Positions 26,270-36,302 of a DNA stretch of 64,000 bases are shown piece after piece. Location of the stretch: NCBI GenBank assembly GCA_016208305.1, contig JACQYI010000056.1, positions 124,001 to 188,000 of the forward strand. Direction: 5' to 3'. Under the pieces are notes generated by a model, which was not told the origin of the DNA, made no database searches, and worked only from the letters and a program-made list of their open reading frames with translations. Each line of letters begins with the position of its first letter. Position 1 is the stretch's first letter. A program made the translations under genes and the position numbers. This DNA is from Oscillatoriophycideae cyanobacterium NC_groundwater_1537_Pr4_S-0.65um_50_18. Lineage in GTDB: Bacteria; Cyanobacteriota; Cyanobacteriia; Elainellales; Elainellaceae.

Positions 26270-26953
26270 CTAGCGATCCGAAGAAGATCCAGATTTCTGC
26301 TTAGTTTCATAAAATCGCAGAGCCACCCAGCCCAAGCCATACAGCAAGGCGGCGTCGCTGGTGATACCAACGGCCATGCCCAAGCCAGGTATCAGTTCCA
26401 CAAAGCTCAGCCCGGTTTTTAACACGCCTGAACCCCCCGCAGACACCCCCCAGAGCGCCAGCACTTCTCCGCGTCGGGCAGGATCATGGACAGAAAATCC
26501 GTAGATAGCAGCAATCCGATAAATCATATCGGCTTGGAGTGCAGCTACAGCTCCCACGTCAACAGCGGCCAAAAATAGAGCCAGCGGTGGCGCAAAGTTA
26601 GTCACCAAACCCACACCTGCCGCTTTCCAGGCCGTTTCAGCAATGATGCGCTCCGCTAACTGCTCAGCAGTGTCTAAAGGGTACTTCTGCCGCAGTTCAT
26701 CAACCTGAAGCTGCACCTTTTCTACATTCACCTGTCCCAAGGCGGCCATGAGCCAGCTCAACCCCGGTACACGGGTCGCTTGCCGAACCAGCGGATTTTC
26801 TGCGATCGGGGTGACGACAGCGCCAAGGGTTTCTGTGCCTTGCTCAACAATTTGATGGAGGGTATCTGCAACAGCCTGAGCCGCTTTTAGCGCAGAGGCC
26901 ATCGCCTCGCTCATCGAGTTATTTTGGGAGTCGTCTGGGTCTTGAGTGGGCAT
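26270..26953 (-). CDS. EcsC family protein
   Basis: 227 residues. The EcsC signature is visible in the central glycine-rich and alanine-rich region: ERIIAETAWKAAGVGLVTNF, PPLALFLAAVDVGAVAALQA and DMIYRIAAIYGF. It ends with LVELIPGLGMAVGITSDAAL-like helices and a Ser/Lys tail. The family is widespread but of unclear function; in Bacillus EcsC is linked to the Ecs ABC transporter. The start ATG lies at 26951-26953 on the minus strand. It converges with the GvpF/L gene. Confidence 0.85.
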   Translation of the reverse strand: MPTQDPDDSQNNSMSEAMASALKAAQAVADTLHQIVEQGTETLGAVVTPIAENPLVRQATRVPGLSWLMAALGQVNVEKVQLQVDELRQKYPLDTAEQLAERIIAETAWKAAGVGLVTNFAPPLALFLAAVDVGAVAALQADMIYRIAAIYGFSVHDPARRGEVLALWGVSAGGSGVLKTGLSFVELIPGLGMAVGITSDAALLYGLGWVALRFYETKQKSGSSSDR

Positions 26954-27202
26954 GGGTCTGGGTCGCTCCGCGAGAATTTCACCACAATTACTTCTTAATA
27001 CTTTATAAAAGATAAGGTTCTGTGTTCTCTATCTTGGGGTAGCAAAAGCCGATCGTCTGCTGCCCAGAATACCCGCACGTCTCTCAACCTAGGTCACTTA
27101 ATTCCAAGGCTAGAATCGAACCAGTGGGCATCTATCGCATTCATTAATCCTGCACATTGAAGCATCCCAATTCTGTAAGCTAGGACGCGGTAGACCTTAA
27201 CC
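26954..27202. other. Promoter region between EcsC and GH8 genes
   Basis: 249 bases between divergent genes, with AT-rich DNA around 26995-27020. I see no further coding sequence. Confidence 0.4.
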
Positions 27203-28429
27203 ATGAATTATTTTTTTCCTAAGCTCATTCAGGGGTTTTCTCAGTGGGGCGGATTCATTGCGATCGCCTTGCTCCTGACAAACTGCAATGCAGTTCTCAA
27301 AAACCCTTCTACCCAGATTGCGGCCAACGCCACACCCAACCCTAATATCACTAATCCCGATCTGATCCAGCAAAGCTGGCAAGCCTATCGGCAGCGATTT
27401 ATTCAGGGCGACGGACGGGTCATTGATCGAGAAGCAGAAGATCGCTCTACGTCTGAAGGTCAGGCTTATGCCATGCTGCGATCGGTACTGATGGACGATC
27501 GCGACATGTTTGAGCGGGTCTTAAATTGGGGCGAGAATAATTTGCAGCGCCAACAGCCCAACGGACAGCGCCGCGATCGCCTCTGGGCATGGAAATGGGG
27601 CAAAAATGACCAAGGGGGTTGGGGCGCGATCGATGCCAACTTTGCGAGCGATGGCGATTTAGATGCCATTACGGCTCTGATTCTGGCATCGCGCCGTTGG
27701 AACAAACCGGAATACCTGGATCTGGCGCGCAGCAAGCTGCAAGATTTATGGGCTTTAGCCACCGTTGAGGCTGGCAATGGGAAGCGCTATTTTTTGCCAG
27801 GAGAAAAGAGATTATTTCAACCGCAGCCCGATCGCGTTTACTTAAATCCTTCCTACCTAGCACCCTATGCATTTCGGCTGTTTGCCCAGGTTGATCCGGC
27901 GCATGATTGGATGGCTTTAGTAGACAGCAGCTATACCGTACTGAACCAGTCAGCAGAGGTCTCTCAGGTCGGGCTGCCGAGCGATTGGATCGTTTTAGAA
28001 ACAGCTTCGGGCAAGTTTCAGGCCAGTCAAGATGACAAACTCAAAAGCATTTATGGATTTGATGCCTACCGGGTCTGGTGGCGCGTGTCTTTAGATGCCA
28101 TCTGGTTCAAAGAGCCGCGTGCCCAACAGTATCTGCAACAGTATCTGCAACCCTTGCAAGAGAAATGGCGATCGCAAAAGTCGATTCCGGCACAGCTTGA
28201 CCTCAAGGGAGAGGCGATCGTCAGCTACGAATCTACGGCACAATATGCCATGCTCTATGCGGCCTTTAGCCAGATTGATCAAGAAACGGCAGCAGAAATT
28301 CGGCAACAGAAGCTGCTACCCACCTATCAGGCAGGCTTTTGGGATGGAGATTCGGCTTACTATAGCCAAAATCTGGTTTGGTTTGGCTTGTTTTCGCCCG
28401 AAACGGTCAACGCCTGGTTTCAGTTCTAA
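27203..28429 (+). CDS. Glycoside hydrolase family 8 lipoprotein
   Basis: 408 residues. The N-terminus is a lipoprotein signal: MNYFFPKLIQ, a hydrophobic stretch and LLLTNC, with the lipid-attached Cys at residue 28. The mature part is a GH8 (alpha/alpha6 barrel) enzyme: EDRSTSEGQAYAMLRSVL with the likely acid Glu85, WAWKWGKNDQGGWGAIDANF with the conserved ASDGDLDA, and a second part including the YGFDAYRVWWR loop. GH8 enzymes cut cellulose, chitosan or lichenan by inversion; BcsZ in cellulose operons is a relative. No bcs genes are adjacent, so a role in exopolysaccharide trimming at the envelope is a guess. A hairpin at 28482-28513 ends it. Confidence 0.88.
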   Translation: MNYFFPKLIQGFSQWGGFIAIALLLTNCNAVLKNPSTQIAANATPNPNITNPDLIQQSWQAYRQRFIQGDGRVIDREAEDRSTSEGQAYAMLRSVLMDDRDMFERVLNWGENNLQRQQPNGQRRDRLWAWKWGKNDQGGWGAIDANFASDGDLDAITALILASRRWNKPEYLDLARSKLQDLWALATVEAGNGKRYFLPGEKRLFQPQPDRVYLNPSYLAPYAFRLFAQVDPAHDWMALVDSSYTVLNQSAEVSQVGLPSDWIVLETASGKFQASQDDKLKSIYGFDAYRVWWRVSLDAIWFKEPRAQQYLQQYLQPLQEKWRSQKSIPAQLDLKGEAIVSYESTAQYAMLYAAFSQIDQETAAEIRQQKLLPTYQAGFWDGDSAYYSQNLVWFGLFSPETVNAWFQF

Positions 28430-28481
28430 GCAGCGTTAGTCGATCGCAAAGGCTTGCTCATTCTCTAAAAAGCTGATTTTT

Positions 28482-28513
28482 AGGGTTTTAGGCTGCGCGT
28501 AGCCTAAAACCCT
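28482..28513 (+). terminator. Hairpin terminator after the GH8 gene
   Basis: Perfect 13-bp stem, AGGGTTTTAGGCT at 28482-28494 with 28501-28513, loop GCGCGT, flanked by GATTTTT upstream. Confidence 0.8.
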
Positions 28514-28630
28514 GTTTGCTATCTAGTGAGCGTAGATCAATTACGAGGACGTTCCTGTATTCCATAAAAGTCTTCAACAGGATATCGACTGCTATAAGAT
28601 TAAATGCGCCAACCTTAACACCGTGAAGCA

Positions 28631-30016
28631 ATGCATACCGAAGTGAAAAATACTGCCGTGAGCAACGCCCATGTGATTGGCATGGGGCGATCGGGAATTG
28701 CCGCTGCCCATCTGCTGCACCGAGAAGGTTGGCAGGTCACCCTCAGCGATTCTGGAACTTCGGATGCACTTCGGCAGACTCAACAGCAGCTGCAAGCCGA
28801 CGGTATTGCCGTTGAGCTAGGGCATCGTTTGCATCCTCAGCCAGAGCTGATGCAGCGAATCGTCGTGAGTCCAGGCGTACCCTGGGATTTGCCTGCACTT
28901 GAGAAGGCACGATCGCTCGGTATTGAAACAATGGGTGAAATGGAATTGGCTTGGCGATCGCTCCAGTCTTACCCCTGGGTGGGCATTACGGGCACTAACG
29001 GCAAAACCACGACGACCGCTTTGATTGCGGCTATTTTTCAGGCTGCCGGACTTCATGCCCCGGCCTGTGGCAACATTGGCTATGCGGCCTGTGACCTAGC
29101 ACTTGACACGCTGGCTGCATCCACTCAGCTGGATTGGGTAATTGCTGAACTCAGCAGCTACCAGATTGAGGCTTCTGCCACTATTGCGCCTCAGATTGGC
29201 ATCTGGACAACGTTTACGCCTGACCATCTGAGCCGACACAAAACCCTAGAAAATTACTACAGCATCAAAGCCCGGTTGCTCAAACAGTCCCAGCATCAGA
29301 TTTTTAATGGGGATGATCCCTATTTGCGGCAAACAGCAGAGCAGTGGCCGCAAGCCTACTGGACGAGCGTCACGGGCAAAGCTGGGCTGTTGGGCGCTGT
29401 CGATCGCGGTGCCTACCTAGAAGCGGGATGGGCGATCGCGCTAGGAGAACCCATCGTTGAGGCTAAGGCTTTGCGGATGGTGGGTGCCCATAACCAGCAA
29501 AATCTGCTAATGGCGGTACTGGCCGCAAGGCTGGCCGGAATTGAGCGAGAGGCGATCGCCCAAGCGGTAGCGGCTTTTCCGGGGGTAGCGCATCGCCTAG
29601 AACATATTTGCACCTGGCAGGGAATTGATTTCATCAACGACAGCAAAGCCACGAACTACGATGCTGCCGAGGTCGGACTGTCAGCAGTAGCGGCTCCAGT
29701 CGTGCTAATCGCAGGTGGAGAAGCCAAAGCTGGAGAAGATGCCGCTTGGCTGCAAGCCATCCAAGACAAAGCAGCTGCGGTTTTGCTGATTGGCAACGCG
29801 GCCACTGCTTTTGCGGAACGGCTGGCGCAAGTGGGCTACACCTCAGCAGAAGTTGTGGAAACAATGGATGCAGCCGTGGCTAGAGGGGGAGAATTAGCGC
29901 AGCAGCTAGGGGCAAAAGTTGTGCTGCTTTCGCCTGCCTGTGCCAGCTTTGACCAATATGCCAACTTTGAGCAGCGGGGCGATCACTTTCGGCAGCTGTG
30001 CCAAGAGCGGTTCTAG
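28631..30016 (+). CDS. murD: UDP-N-acetylmuramoylalanine--D-glutamate ligase
   Basis: 461 residues. It adds D-glutamate to UDP-MurNAc-L-Ala in the cytoplasm (peptidoglycan synthesis). The N-terminal Rossmann domain begins [20 protein letters not shown]. The central Mur-ligase domain has the ATP loop [14 protein letters not shown], then [11 protein letters not shown], and [16 protein letters not shown]. The C-terminal domain starts at about residue 320 with [20 protein letters not shown] and the conserved [11 protein letters not shown] region. It closes with [20 protein letters not shown]. It is monocistronic; the stop lies 22 bases from the convergent aspartokinase gene. Confidence 0.96.
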   Translation: MHTEVKNTAVSNAHVIGMGRSGIAAAHLLHREGWQVTLSDSGTSDALRQTQQQLQADGIAVELGHRLHPQPELMQRIVVSPGVPWDLPALEKARSLGIETMGEMELAWRSLQSYPWVGITGTNGKTTTTALIAAIFQAAGLHAPACGNIGYAACDLALDTLAASTQLDWVIAELSSYQIEASATIAPQIGIWTTFTPDHLSRHKTLENYYSIKARLLKQSQHQIFNGDDPYLRQTAEQWPQAYWTSVTGKAGLLGAVDRGAYLEAGWAIALGEPIVEAKALRMVGAHNQQNLLMAVLAARLAGIEREAIAQAVAAFPGVAHRLEHICTWQGIDFINDSKATNYDAAEVGLSAVAAPVVLIAGGEAKAGEDAAWLQAIQDKAAAVLLIGNAATAFAERLAQVGYTSAEVVETMDAAVARGGELAQQLGAKVVLLSPACASFDQYANFEQRGDHFRQLCQERF

Positions 30017-30038
30017 CGGCTTAAAAATCACTTGAATC

Positions 30039-31853
30039 TTAGGCAGGAACCACGATCGCCTCATTTCCTGACAGGTCAAACGCCGCATGGATCACCTGGA
30101 GCGCCCGCACGCCCTCTGCCTCAGGCACAACGCAGCTAATTTTAATTTCAGAGGTGGCGATCATCTGAATATTGATCTGCTGTTGCGCGATCGCCTCAAA
30201 CATTCGTGCCGCAATGCCCGGTCGTCCTACCATGCCCGTCCCCACAATGCTGACCTTGGCGATCGCCGGATCGACCGTCACTTCTCCGTGTCCCCACTCG
30301 TCAGCCGCTTTTTGCAGCAGCGTCCTGGCTTCCTCAGCATCTTGCTGAGCGACGGTAAACGCAATGTCGCGGGTGGCAACGCCATCCACTAGGCGACAGC
30401 GCTGAGACTGGATAATCATATCAACGCTGATGTTGCAGTCGGCTAAGAGCGTAAAAATCTTGGCCGCCATGCCAGGGCGATCGGGCACATGGCGAATCGC
30501 GAGTTGGGCTTGCCTGAGATCAAGCGCTGCGCCACGGACGGGGGGCAAATCTGAGGTAGCCGCTTCAGCGTGATGTCCACTGGCCGGAGAGCTGTTTACC
30601 TGAAAGACATCACAGAGTGCAGCAATGGCGCGATCACAGTCTTCTGCCGCTACCGCACAGCTAATTTTTACCTCCGAGGTCGAGATCATTTGAATATTGA
30701 TGCCCGCTGCCGCTAGCGTTGAAAACATCTGAGCTGCCACACCCGGTCGGCCAATCATTCCGGCTCCGGCAATGCTGACCTTGGCGATATGCCGCTCCAC
30801 CATCACCTCGGCTTCTCCAGAGGTAGGATCAGCATCGTTGCGCAGCGCCGGGGCGATCGCTGCCGCTACAGCTTCTGCCCGGTTCAAAGAGTTTTTTCTG
30901 ACCGTAAAAGCAATGTCGTTGGTGTTGCCTTCATGAATGGATTGAATGATCAAATCAACATCTAAAGACTGACGGGCTATTTCACCAAACAGTCGGGCAG
31001 CAATGCCAGGGCGATCGGGCACACGCAGCATCGCCACCTTAGCCTGATCGGTGTCAAACTCGATCGCATCGACTGGATGCGCGATTTCCAACCCTTGCAG
31101 GGGGCGCGGCTGCGGGATGGGAGAAACCACTTTGGTTCCCGGATCGTCTGACCAGCTCGATCGCACCACCAGCGTCACACCATAGTTACGAGCAATCTCT
31201 ACGGCACGCGGATGCAGTACCTTGGCTCCAAGACTCGCCAGCTCTAGCATCTCGTCTGACGTAATTTCTGCCATGAGCTGAGCGTCGGGCACCAAGCGCG
31301 GATCGGTCGTCAAGATCCCCGGTACGTCGGTATAGATTTCACAGGCAGAGGCTTTTAGAGCTGCTGCCAAGGCCACGGCAGAAGTATCGGAGCCACCCCG
31401 CCCCAGAGTGGTAATTTCCAGGTCTGCATGACTTGCAACACCCTGAAATCCCGCAACTACAACAACACGCCCTTCACGCAAATGCCGCTGCATCCGCTCA
31501 GTTTCAATGCTGAGAATGCGGGCGCGAGTATGCTCGGCTTCTGTGACGATGCCTACCTGTGCTCCTGTCATAGAAATGGCGGGCTGCCCCATTTCTTGAA
31601 GCGCCATGCTCAGAAGGGCGATCGACACCTGTTCTCCCGTCGAGAGCAGCATATCCATTTCGCGACGATTGGGCGTGGCCGAAATCTCATGGGCCAGCTT
31701 CACTAAGCCATCGGTCGTCTTGCCCATAGCCGAAACCACGACGACCAGAGAGTTTCCCGCCCTGACTGTTTTAATCACTCGCTGAGCAACGGCCTGAATT
31801 CTCTCAACCGACCCGACCGATGTACCGCCATACTTCTGGACTATCAATGCCAT
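30039..31853 (-). CDS. lysC: Aspartate kinase with four ACT domains
   Basis: 604 residues, longer than the usual ~400. The amino-acid kinase domain occupies about 1-240, with [19 protein letters not shown] at the start, [13 protein letters not shown] and [14 protein letters not shown], plus the [17 protein letters not shown] loop. Two pairs of ACT domains follow; [20 protein letters not shown] and [20 protein letters not shown] are near repeats. The four-ACT form is the known cyanobacterial type. It phosphorylates aspartate, and the ACT pairs give lysine and threonine feedback inhibition. I choose the ATG at 31853 rather than the ATG at 31946, because the domain begins there. Convergent with murD. 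Confidence 0.95.
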   Translation of the reverse strand: MALIVQKYGGTSVGSVERIQAVAQRVIKTVRAGNSLVVVVSAMGKTTDGLVKLAHEISATPNRREMDMLLSTGEQVSIALLSMALQEMGQPAISMTGAQVGIVTEAEHTRARILSIETERMQRHLREGRVVVVAGFQGVASHADLEITTLGRGGSDTSAVALAAALKASACEIYTDVPGILTTDPRLVPDAQLMAEITSDEMLELASLGAKVLHPRAVEIARNYGVTLVVRSSWSDDPGTKVVSPIPQPRPLQGLEIAHPVDAIEFDTDQAKVAMLRVPDRPGIAARLFGEIARQSLDVDLIIQSIHEGNTNDIAFTVRKNSLNRAEAVAAAIAPALRNDADPTSGEAEVMVERHIAKVSIAGAGMIGRPGVAAQMFSTLAAAGINIQMISTSEVKISCAVAAEDCDRAIAALCDVFQVNSSPASGHHAEAATSDLPPVRGAALDLRQAQLAIRHVPDRPGMAAKIFTLLADCNISVDMIIQSQRCRLVDGVATRDIAFTVAQQDAEEARTLLQKAADEWGHGEVTVDPAIAKVSIVGTGMVGRPGIAARMFEAIAQQQINIQMIATSEIKISCVVPEAEGVRALQVIHAAFDLSGNEAIVVPA

Positions 31854-32211
31854 AATGCCGCCAACCTGAACCTTTGCAACCTGAGCCGTCGTGCTAAACC
31901 ATTGTAAAGCTAGAGTTTTGGCGATCGCAGCTTTTGTCCGCTCCACAATAATTTATTTACGGTAGCAGAGAGGTTGGGCGATCGCAGCGTTTTCTGCAAT
32001 TCTTTGCAACTTTAATTCTCGAGGGCGCTTTAGCAAGCTGTAGCGCAGCACTGTACGGTTTTCGCTTAACCATACTTAATCTCATAGCGCTTGTTCAATA
32101 TCACCAAGTATGAACATAATTTGGAGGAGGCTTTGCCTACCCTTCGGGAGCGTCGGGTGAGGCAAGGTCTCTAGTTTTTGAGCCAACACTCACCCCTCTA
32201 CGCCGCAAATC
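31854..32211. other. Intergenic region between lysC and the racemase gene
   Basis: 358 bases upstream of two divergent genes. A bulged inverted repeat lies at 32131-32167. No gene is seen. Confidence 0.5.
32131..32167. repeat. Hairpin repeat with TTCGGGAGCGTCGGG core
   Basis: CTTTGCCTACCC pairs with GGGTGAGGCAAGG across TTCGGGAGCGTC, with one bulged base. The type resembles small palindromic repeats common in cyanobacterial intergenic DNA. Confidence 0.5.
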
Positions 32212-32910
32212 ATGAAAACGATGGGGCTGATTGGGGGCATGAGTTGGGAGTCCTCAATTGAGTATTATCGAATTATTAATGAGGCAACCCAGCGTAAGCT
32301 CGGCGGACTGCATTCTGCCAAGCTCATCTTGTACTCGGTTGACTTCGCAGAAGTCGAAGTCTTGCAACGTCAAGGGCGCTGGATAGAAGCCGCAGATCTG
32401 ATGCGTGAAGCAGCAAAAAGCGTAGAACGGGCAGGCGCAGATTTTGTTGTTCTCTGCACCAACACTATGCACAAGCTAGCGGCCGAGATTCAATCTAGCG
32501 TTCGCATTCCGCTGTTACACATTGCAGATGCGACAGCTCAAAAGATTCATGCGAGAGGACTGCACAAAGTTGGCTTACTAGGAACTCGCTTTACGATGGA
32601 GCAAGATTTCTATAAGGGGCGGCTAATGCAACATCACGGCTTAGATGCGATCGTCCCCTCTGAAGATGAGCGAGAAATCGTGCATCAGATCATCTACGAA
32701 GAGCTATGTCGCGGAATCGTCAGCCCAGCATCACGAGAGCAATACATCAGCATCATGACTCATTTAATTCAGGCTGGAGCAGAAGGCATCATTTTGGGCT
32801 GCACCGAAATTGAATTGCTCGTTAAACAGGGCGATGTATCGGTACCGCTCTTTCCAACCACTAGAATTCATGCAGAAGCAGCCGTAGAGATGGCGATTGC
32901 AGTCTTCTAA
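32212..32910 (+). CDS. Aspartate/glutamate racemase family protein
   Basis: 232 residues. Two catalytic cysteines are visible: Cys82 in VLCTNTMHKLA and Cys197 in IILGCTEIELL, the hallmark of the PLP-independent Asp/Glu racemase superfamily. The N-terminus MGLIGGMSWESSIEYY fits the YgeA/aspartate racemase branch rather than MurI. It probably interconverts L- and D-amino acids (aspartate, or broad range as in YgeA). Substrate uncertain. Monocistronic; no link to lysC except proximity. Confidence 0.9.
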   Translation: MKTMGLIGGMSWESSIEYYRIINEATQRKLGGLHSAKLILYSVDFAEVEVLQRQGRWIEAADLMREAAKSVERAGADFVVLCTNTMHKLAAEIQSSVRIPLLHIADATAQKIHARGLHKVGLLGTRFTMEQDFYKGRLMQHHGLDAIVPSEDEREIVHQIIYEELCRGIVSPASREQYISIMTHLIQAGAEGIILGCTEIELLVKQGDVSVPLFPTTRIHAEAAVEMAIAVF

Positions 32911-32967
32911 CGCTTTTCATCCTTCCAGCCCAAGCCTCTATCACAAGGATGCAAATGCCTCAAGGCT

Positions 32968-33123
32968 TCAAGGCTGAAGATTCAAAGTGCTCAAAGAATG
33001 CTGAAAGTTTTCTGCAATCTGCACCTGAACCGCTGATGAGGAAGCGAGTGGAGGTTTACTCATGCCCATGATGAGATAGAGGGCAGAAGTAATTGCAGTT
33101 GCCTGAACGAGTTTTTTCCACAT
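32968..33123 (-). CDS. Small putative secreted peptide (51 aa)
   Basis: 51 codons from the ATG complementary to 33121-33123 to a TGA at 32968-32970. The N-terminus MWKKLVQATAITSALYLIMG is a textbook Sec signal (basic n-region, hydrophobic core) and PPLASSSA would be a good cleavage site; the mature rest is about 22 residues. A ribosome-binding site AGGGG lies about seven bases before the ATG. It lies in a gap of more than 500 bases between the racemase and rhodanese genes. No known family. I rate it plausible, not proven. Confidence 0.5.
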   Translation of the reverse strand: MWKKLVQATAITSALYLIMGMSKPPLASSSAVQVQIAENFQHSLSTLNLQP

Positions 33124-33506
33124 GGTGGTGCCCCTGCTTGGTAATGCTCTAACCCGCAGCTAACCGTCTTTGAGAACCGATAGGCGGCAAACTTTGAACC
33201 ATGCTCTCTATATTCCAGGGTGAGCGCTGAACTAACATCAGCACTCTAACCATAAAGATATGAACAAACCGCCAAAACTGCGTATTTTTTACAAGTTGAT
33301 GCGGTTGACAAAAGGAGCAAAATATCCATATCAGCTTAAATCCTCCATCAGCACCTTGCCATCCTGAGGCCAATCCAGGTAACTTGAAAGAGATATGAAG
33401 AAATGCTTTAAATCTGAGAAGGGTTTCAGCCGCTCAGATGTTGCCTCATCTACCGCCAAGGACTTTTCTAAAAGCCAGTTCCTAGAAGCCAGTATTGGAA
33501 ATAGCA

Positions 33507-33854
33507 ATGTCTACTCTTCCGCCTCTAGATCCCCAAATTAGCGTTGAAGAGCTGGCCCGCCGCATCACGGAGCCAAGCCTGCAACTCATAGATGTGCGAG
33601 AGCCAGAAGAGGTGGCGATCGCCCAGCTTCAGGGTTTTGTCAATCTGCCCCTCAGCCAATTTTCTGATTGGGCAGAGAATATCCACAGCCGTTTTGAAGC
33701 CGATGCTGAAACATTGGTGCTGTGTCATCACGGTATGCGATCGGCGCAAATGTGCAGTTGGTTACACCAACAAGGCTTCACTCGTGTCAGAAATATATCA
33801 GGAGGCATCGAAGCCTACGCAGCGATCGTCGATCCCACCATTCCTCGCTATTAA
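33507..33854 (+). CDS. Rhodanese-like domain protein
   Basis: 115 residues, a single rhodanese domain: ISVEELARRI, LQLIDVREPEEVAIAQLQGF, VNLPLSQFSDW and the active-site loop CHHGMRSAQM with Cys73. The end is GFTRVRNISGGIEAYAAIVD. Such proteins move sulfane sulfur, for example from thiosulfate or persulfide donors; the CHHGxRS loop is common in cyanobacterial rhodaneses. The ATG at 33507 (MSTLPPLDP) is preferred over a TTG four codons upstream. It may be transcribed with hrcA, 145 bases downstream; that is not established. Confidence 0.9.
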   Translation: MSTLPPLDPQISVEELARRITEPSLQLIDVREPEEVAIAQLQGFVNLPLSQFSDWAENIHSRFEADAETLVLCHHGMRSAQMCSWLHQQGFTRVRNISGGIEAYAAIVDPTIPRY

Positions 33855-33999
33855 TTCTCGCAACTGCGCATTTACCTAGACATACACTACTCGGATGCCT
33901 TCCTTAGACAGCTAGCGCTTCAGCTTCCTCCCATACATGTCCATCTCAGTATGGGCTTTCCCAACTTTGAATCTCCCCTTTCAAACCCCTAAATCGTCC

Positions 34000-35100
34000 A
34001 TGCAAGTGAAGCTTAGTCCTCGCCAGCAGCAAGTGCTTGGGGCAACGGTGCGTCAATACATTGCAACGGCTCGACCCGTTGGCTCTGAAGCGCTTGTAGA
34101 GGGATTTAACCCCAGAGTGAGTCCAGCAACCATCCGCAATGCTATGGGCTACCTAGAGAAGGCGGGCTTACTTTATCAACCGCATACCTCAGCCGGACGT
34201 ATTCCTTCAGATTCGGGCTATCGCATCTATGTCGATCGCCTGGTGACTCCTTCAGATGCGATCGCGCGTCAGGCCGATCATCTCCTTTCAGAACAGCTCA
34301 ACTGGGAAGAAAATGGCTTAGAGGTGCTGCTGCGCGAAGCGGCTCAAATTTTGTCCACATTGAGCGGCTACATTGCCCTCGTGACAATGCCGCAAACCAG
34401 CGCGGCTCAGTTGCGGCACTTGCAACTTGTCCAGATTGATCCGAGGCGGGTGATGCTGGTGGTGGTGCTAGATTCCTACGCGACCCAGTCGATTTTGGTG
34501 AGCTTGCCTCAAATCCAAGAAGGCAGCTATCCTGAGCCAGAACAGCTCGATCGAGAGCTGCAAATTCTCTCTAACTTTCTCAATAGCCAGTTGCGCGGGC
34601 AGTCTATTAACGACCTGTCCACCCTTGACTGGAGCGAGTTAGGCCGAGAATTCGATCGCTACGCTGAGCTAATCCGCACTTCTCTGATTGAGCTAAAGCG
34701 GCGCAGTGACTTAACGCTTTCGACTCAGATTTTGATTAGTGGGGTGTCAGAAGTTTTGCGGCGTCAGCCAGAATTCTCTGAGTTGCAGCAGGTGCAGACG
34801 ATCATGCAGCTTCTAGAATCTGAGCAGGATCAGCTCTGGTCGTTGATTTGCGAACCCATGCTAGGAGAATCGACTGAGCTTAGTCCGTCGGGCAAGCGCG
34901 TTAGCATTCGCATCGGAGCCGAAAATCCTCTGGAGCCGATGCGCTCCTGCGCCTTGGTTTCTGCAACCTACCAGCGTGGAACAGTGCCCGTTGGCAGCGT
35001 TGGTATGCTGGGGCCAACCCGGATGATGTATGAAAATGCGATCGCTCTGGTAGAAGCTGCCGCTGATTATTTGTCTGAGGCGCTCAGCCAACCTGCTTAG
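34000..35100 (+). CDS. hrcA: Heat-inducible transcription repressor HrcA
   Basis: 366 residues. It represses groE/dnaK-type operons by binding the CIRCE element and is controlled through GroEL. Features: [30 protein letters not shown], the winged helix [20 protein letters not shown], and [20 protein letters not shown]. The dimerisation and GAF-like part follows, ending in [11 protein letters not shown]-like [20 protein letters not shown] and [12 protein letters not shown]. The ATG at 34000 gives the usual [10 protein letters not shown] start; an ATG at 33937 in frame adds 21 residues and neither has a clear ribosome-binding site. I do not see a CIRCE sequence within the window. Confidence 0.95.
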   Translation: MQVKLSPRQQQVLGATVRQYIATARPVGSEALVEGFNPRVSPATIRNAMGYLEKAGLLYQPHTSAGRIPSDSGYRIYVDRLVTPSDAIARQADHLLSEQLNWEENGLEVLLREAAQILSTLSGYIALVTMPQTSAAQLRHLQLVQIDPRRVMLVVVLDSYATQSILVSLPQIQEGSYPEPEQLDRELQILSNFLNSQLRGQSINDLSTLDWSELGREFDRYAELIRTSLIELKRRSDLTLSTQILISGVSEVLRRQPEFSELQQVQTIMQLLESEQDQLWSLICEPMLGESTELSPSGKRVSIRIGAENPLEPMRSCALVSATYQRGTVPVGSVGMLGPTRMMYENAIALVEAAADYLSEALSQPA

Positions 35101-35189
35101 GCTTGGTTAAATTCACAGGTTCTAGAGGCAAAGGGTAAGTTTGAGGCTGGCGCGCTACCTTAGAACTAAGACCTCAGATTAGACTTCAA

Positions 35190-36122
35190 ATGGACATTAC
35201 CGCAGCCTTACCTACCTTTGTCATTACTCTACGAGAAGGTGTAGAAGCCGCTTTAGTTGTTGGCATTGTGTTGGCCTATCTCAAGAAGGCAGGACAAGAC
35301 CGCCTGAATACTTGGGTGTATGCGGGCATTGCCTCAGGGGTTGCAGCAAGCGTGCTAATAGGCATCTTATTTAATGGCGTTATGCTGGCCTTAGCGCAGT
35401 CCGATCGGCCTTATGCCCCTGTAATTAAGCCGCTACTAGAAGGAATATTTGGCGTGGGCGCGATCGTTCTACTCACCTGGATGCTGATCTGGATGACACA
35501 GCAAGCGCGATCGCTCAAAGGAGAAATCGAGGGGGCAGTTTCTACAGCGCTGCAAAAAACCGATGCCGGCTGGGGAATCTTTAGCCTCATCCTGATTGCT
35601 GTGCTGCGGGAAGGATTTGAAACCGTTGTCTTTATCTCTGCGCAATTTCAGCAGGGGTGGCTGCCTGTAGCAGGGGCGATCGCTGGCCTGCTGGGGGCTA
35701 CGGGCATCGGTTTTCTGCTGTTTCGCTTGGGTGTCAAGATCAACCTGCGGCAGTTCTTTCAATTTATGGGGGTGCTACTGTTGCTGATTGTCTCAGGACT
35801 GGTGGTGGGCGCTCTGCGTCATTTTAACGGTGCTGTTGAAGCCCTAGCGCAAGTCGATCCGCAGTTTGCCACGCTATGCCCAGCAACACGAGCCTCCTGT
35901 ATTTTGGGAGGGCAGGTCTGGGATCTGAGCCAAGTCTTGCCCGATCGCCAGTTTCCCGGCATTTTGCTGAAGTCTTTTTTGGGCTATACCCAGCGGCTCT
36001 ATTGGGTACAGGCCATTGCCTACCTGACTTTTCTCTTAACCGTGGGTAGCCTCTATCTTCAAAGCATCGGCAGTCAGGTTTTACCACCCTCAGCGACAGA
36101 GCGATCGCCCCTCAAAAACTAG
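35190..36122 (+). CDS. FTR1-family iron permease
   Basis: 310 residues, about seven membrane helices. The two iron-binding REGxE motifs are present: REGVE at residues 15-19 and REGFE at residues 140-144, each in a hydrophobic helix. A Cys pair (LCPATRASC) lies in an external loop. FTR1-type permeases move ferrous or ferric iron across the inner membrane, usually with an oxidase or EfeO/EfeB partner; no efeO or efeB lies nearby, as is common in cyanobacteria. A Fur site could not be identified by eye. Confidence 0.92.
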   Translation: MDITAALPTFVITLREGVEAALVVGIVLAYLKKAGQDRLNTWVYAGIASGVAASVLIGILFNGVMLALAQSDRPYAPVIKPLLEGIFGVGAIVLLTWMLIWMTQQARSLKGEIEGAVSTALQKTDAGWGIFSLILIAVLREGFETVVFISAQFQQGWLPVAGAIAGLLGATGIGFLLFRLGVKINLRQFFQFMGVLLLLIVSGLVVGALRHFNGAVEALAQVDPQFATLCPATRASCILGGQVWDLSQVLPDRQFPGILLKSFLGYTQRLYWVQAIAYLTFLLTVGSLYLQSIGSQVLPPSATERSPLKN

Positions 36123-36231
36123 ATTTTCTTTTATAGGCTCTTAGAGGCGCTAAATCTATGGCTTCTACAAGAAACTTAGCGGCACCTAGCTTTCAGATTG
36201 AGTCGATCGCAAATGCTCCCTCATTATTCTA

Positions 36232-36290
36232 AAAATTCTAAAAAGATGTTCAGAGGCGCAAAATTCCTTTGAACATCTTTTTGGAATTTT
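36232..36290. terminator. Extended bidirectional hairpin between FTR1 and cysC
   Basis: Inner perfect 13-bp stem, AAAAAGATGTTCA at 36240-36252 with 36270-36282. An outer stem AAAATTC at 36232-36238 pairs with 36284-36290, separated by a two-base mismatch. It lies between convergent genes and serves both. Confidence 0.88.
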
Positions 36291-36302
36291 GATCGGCTGA
36301 GC

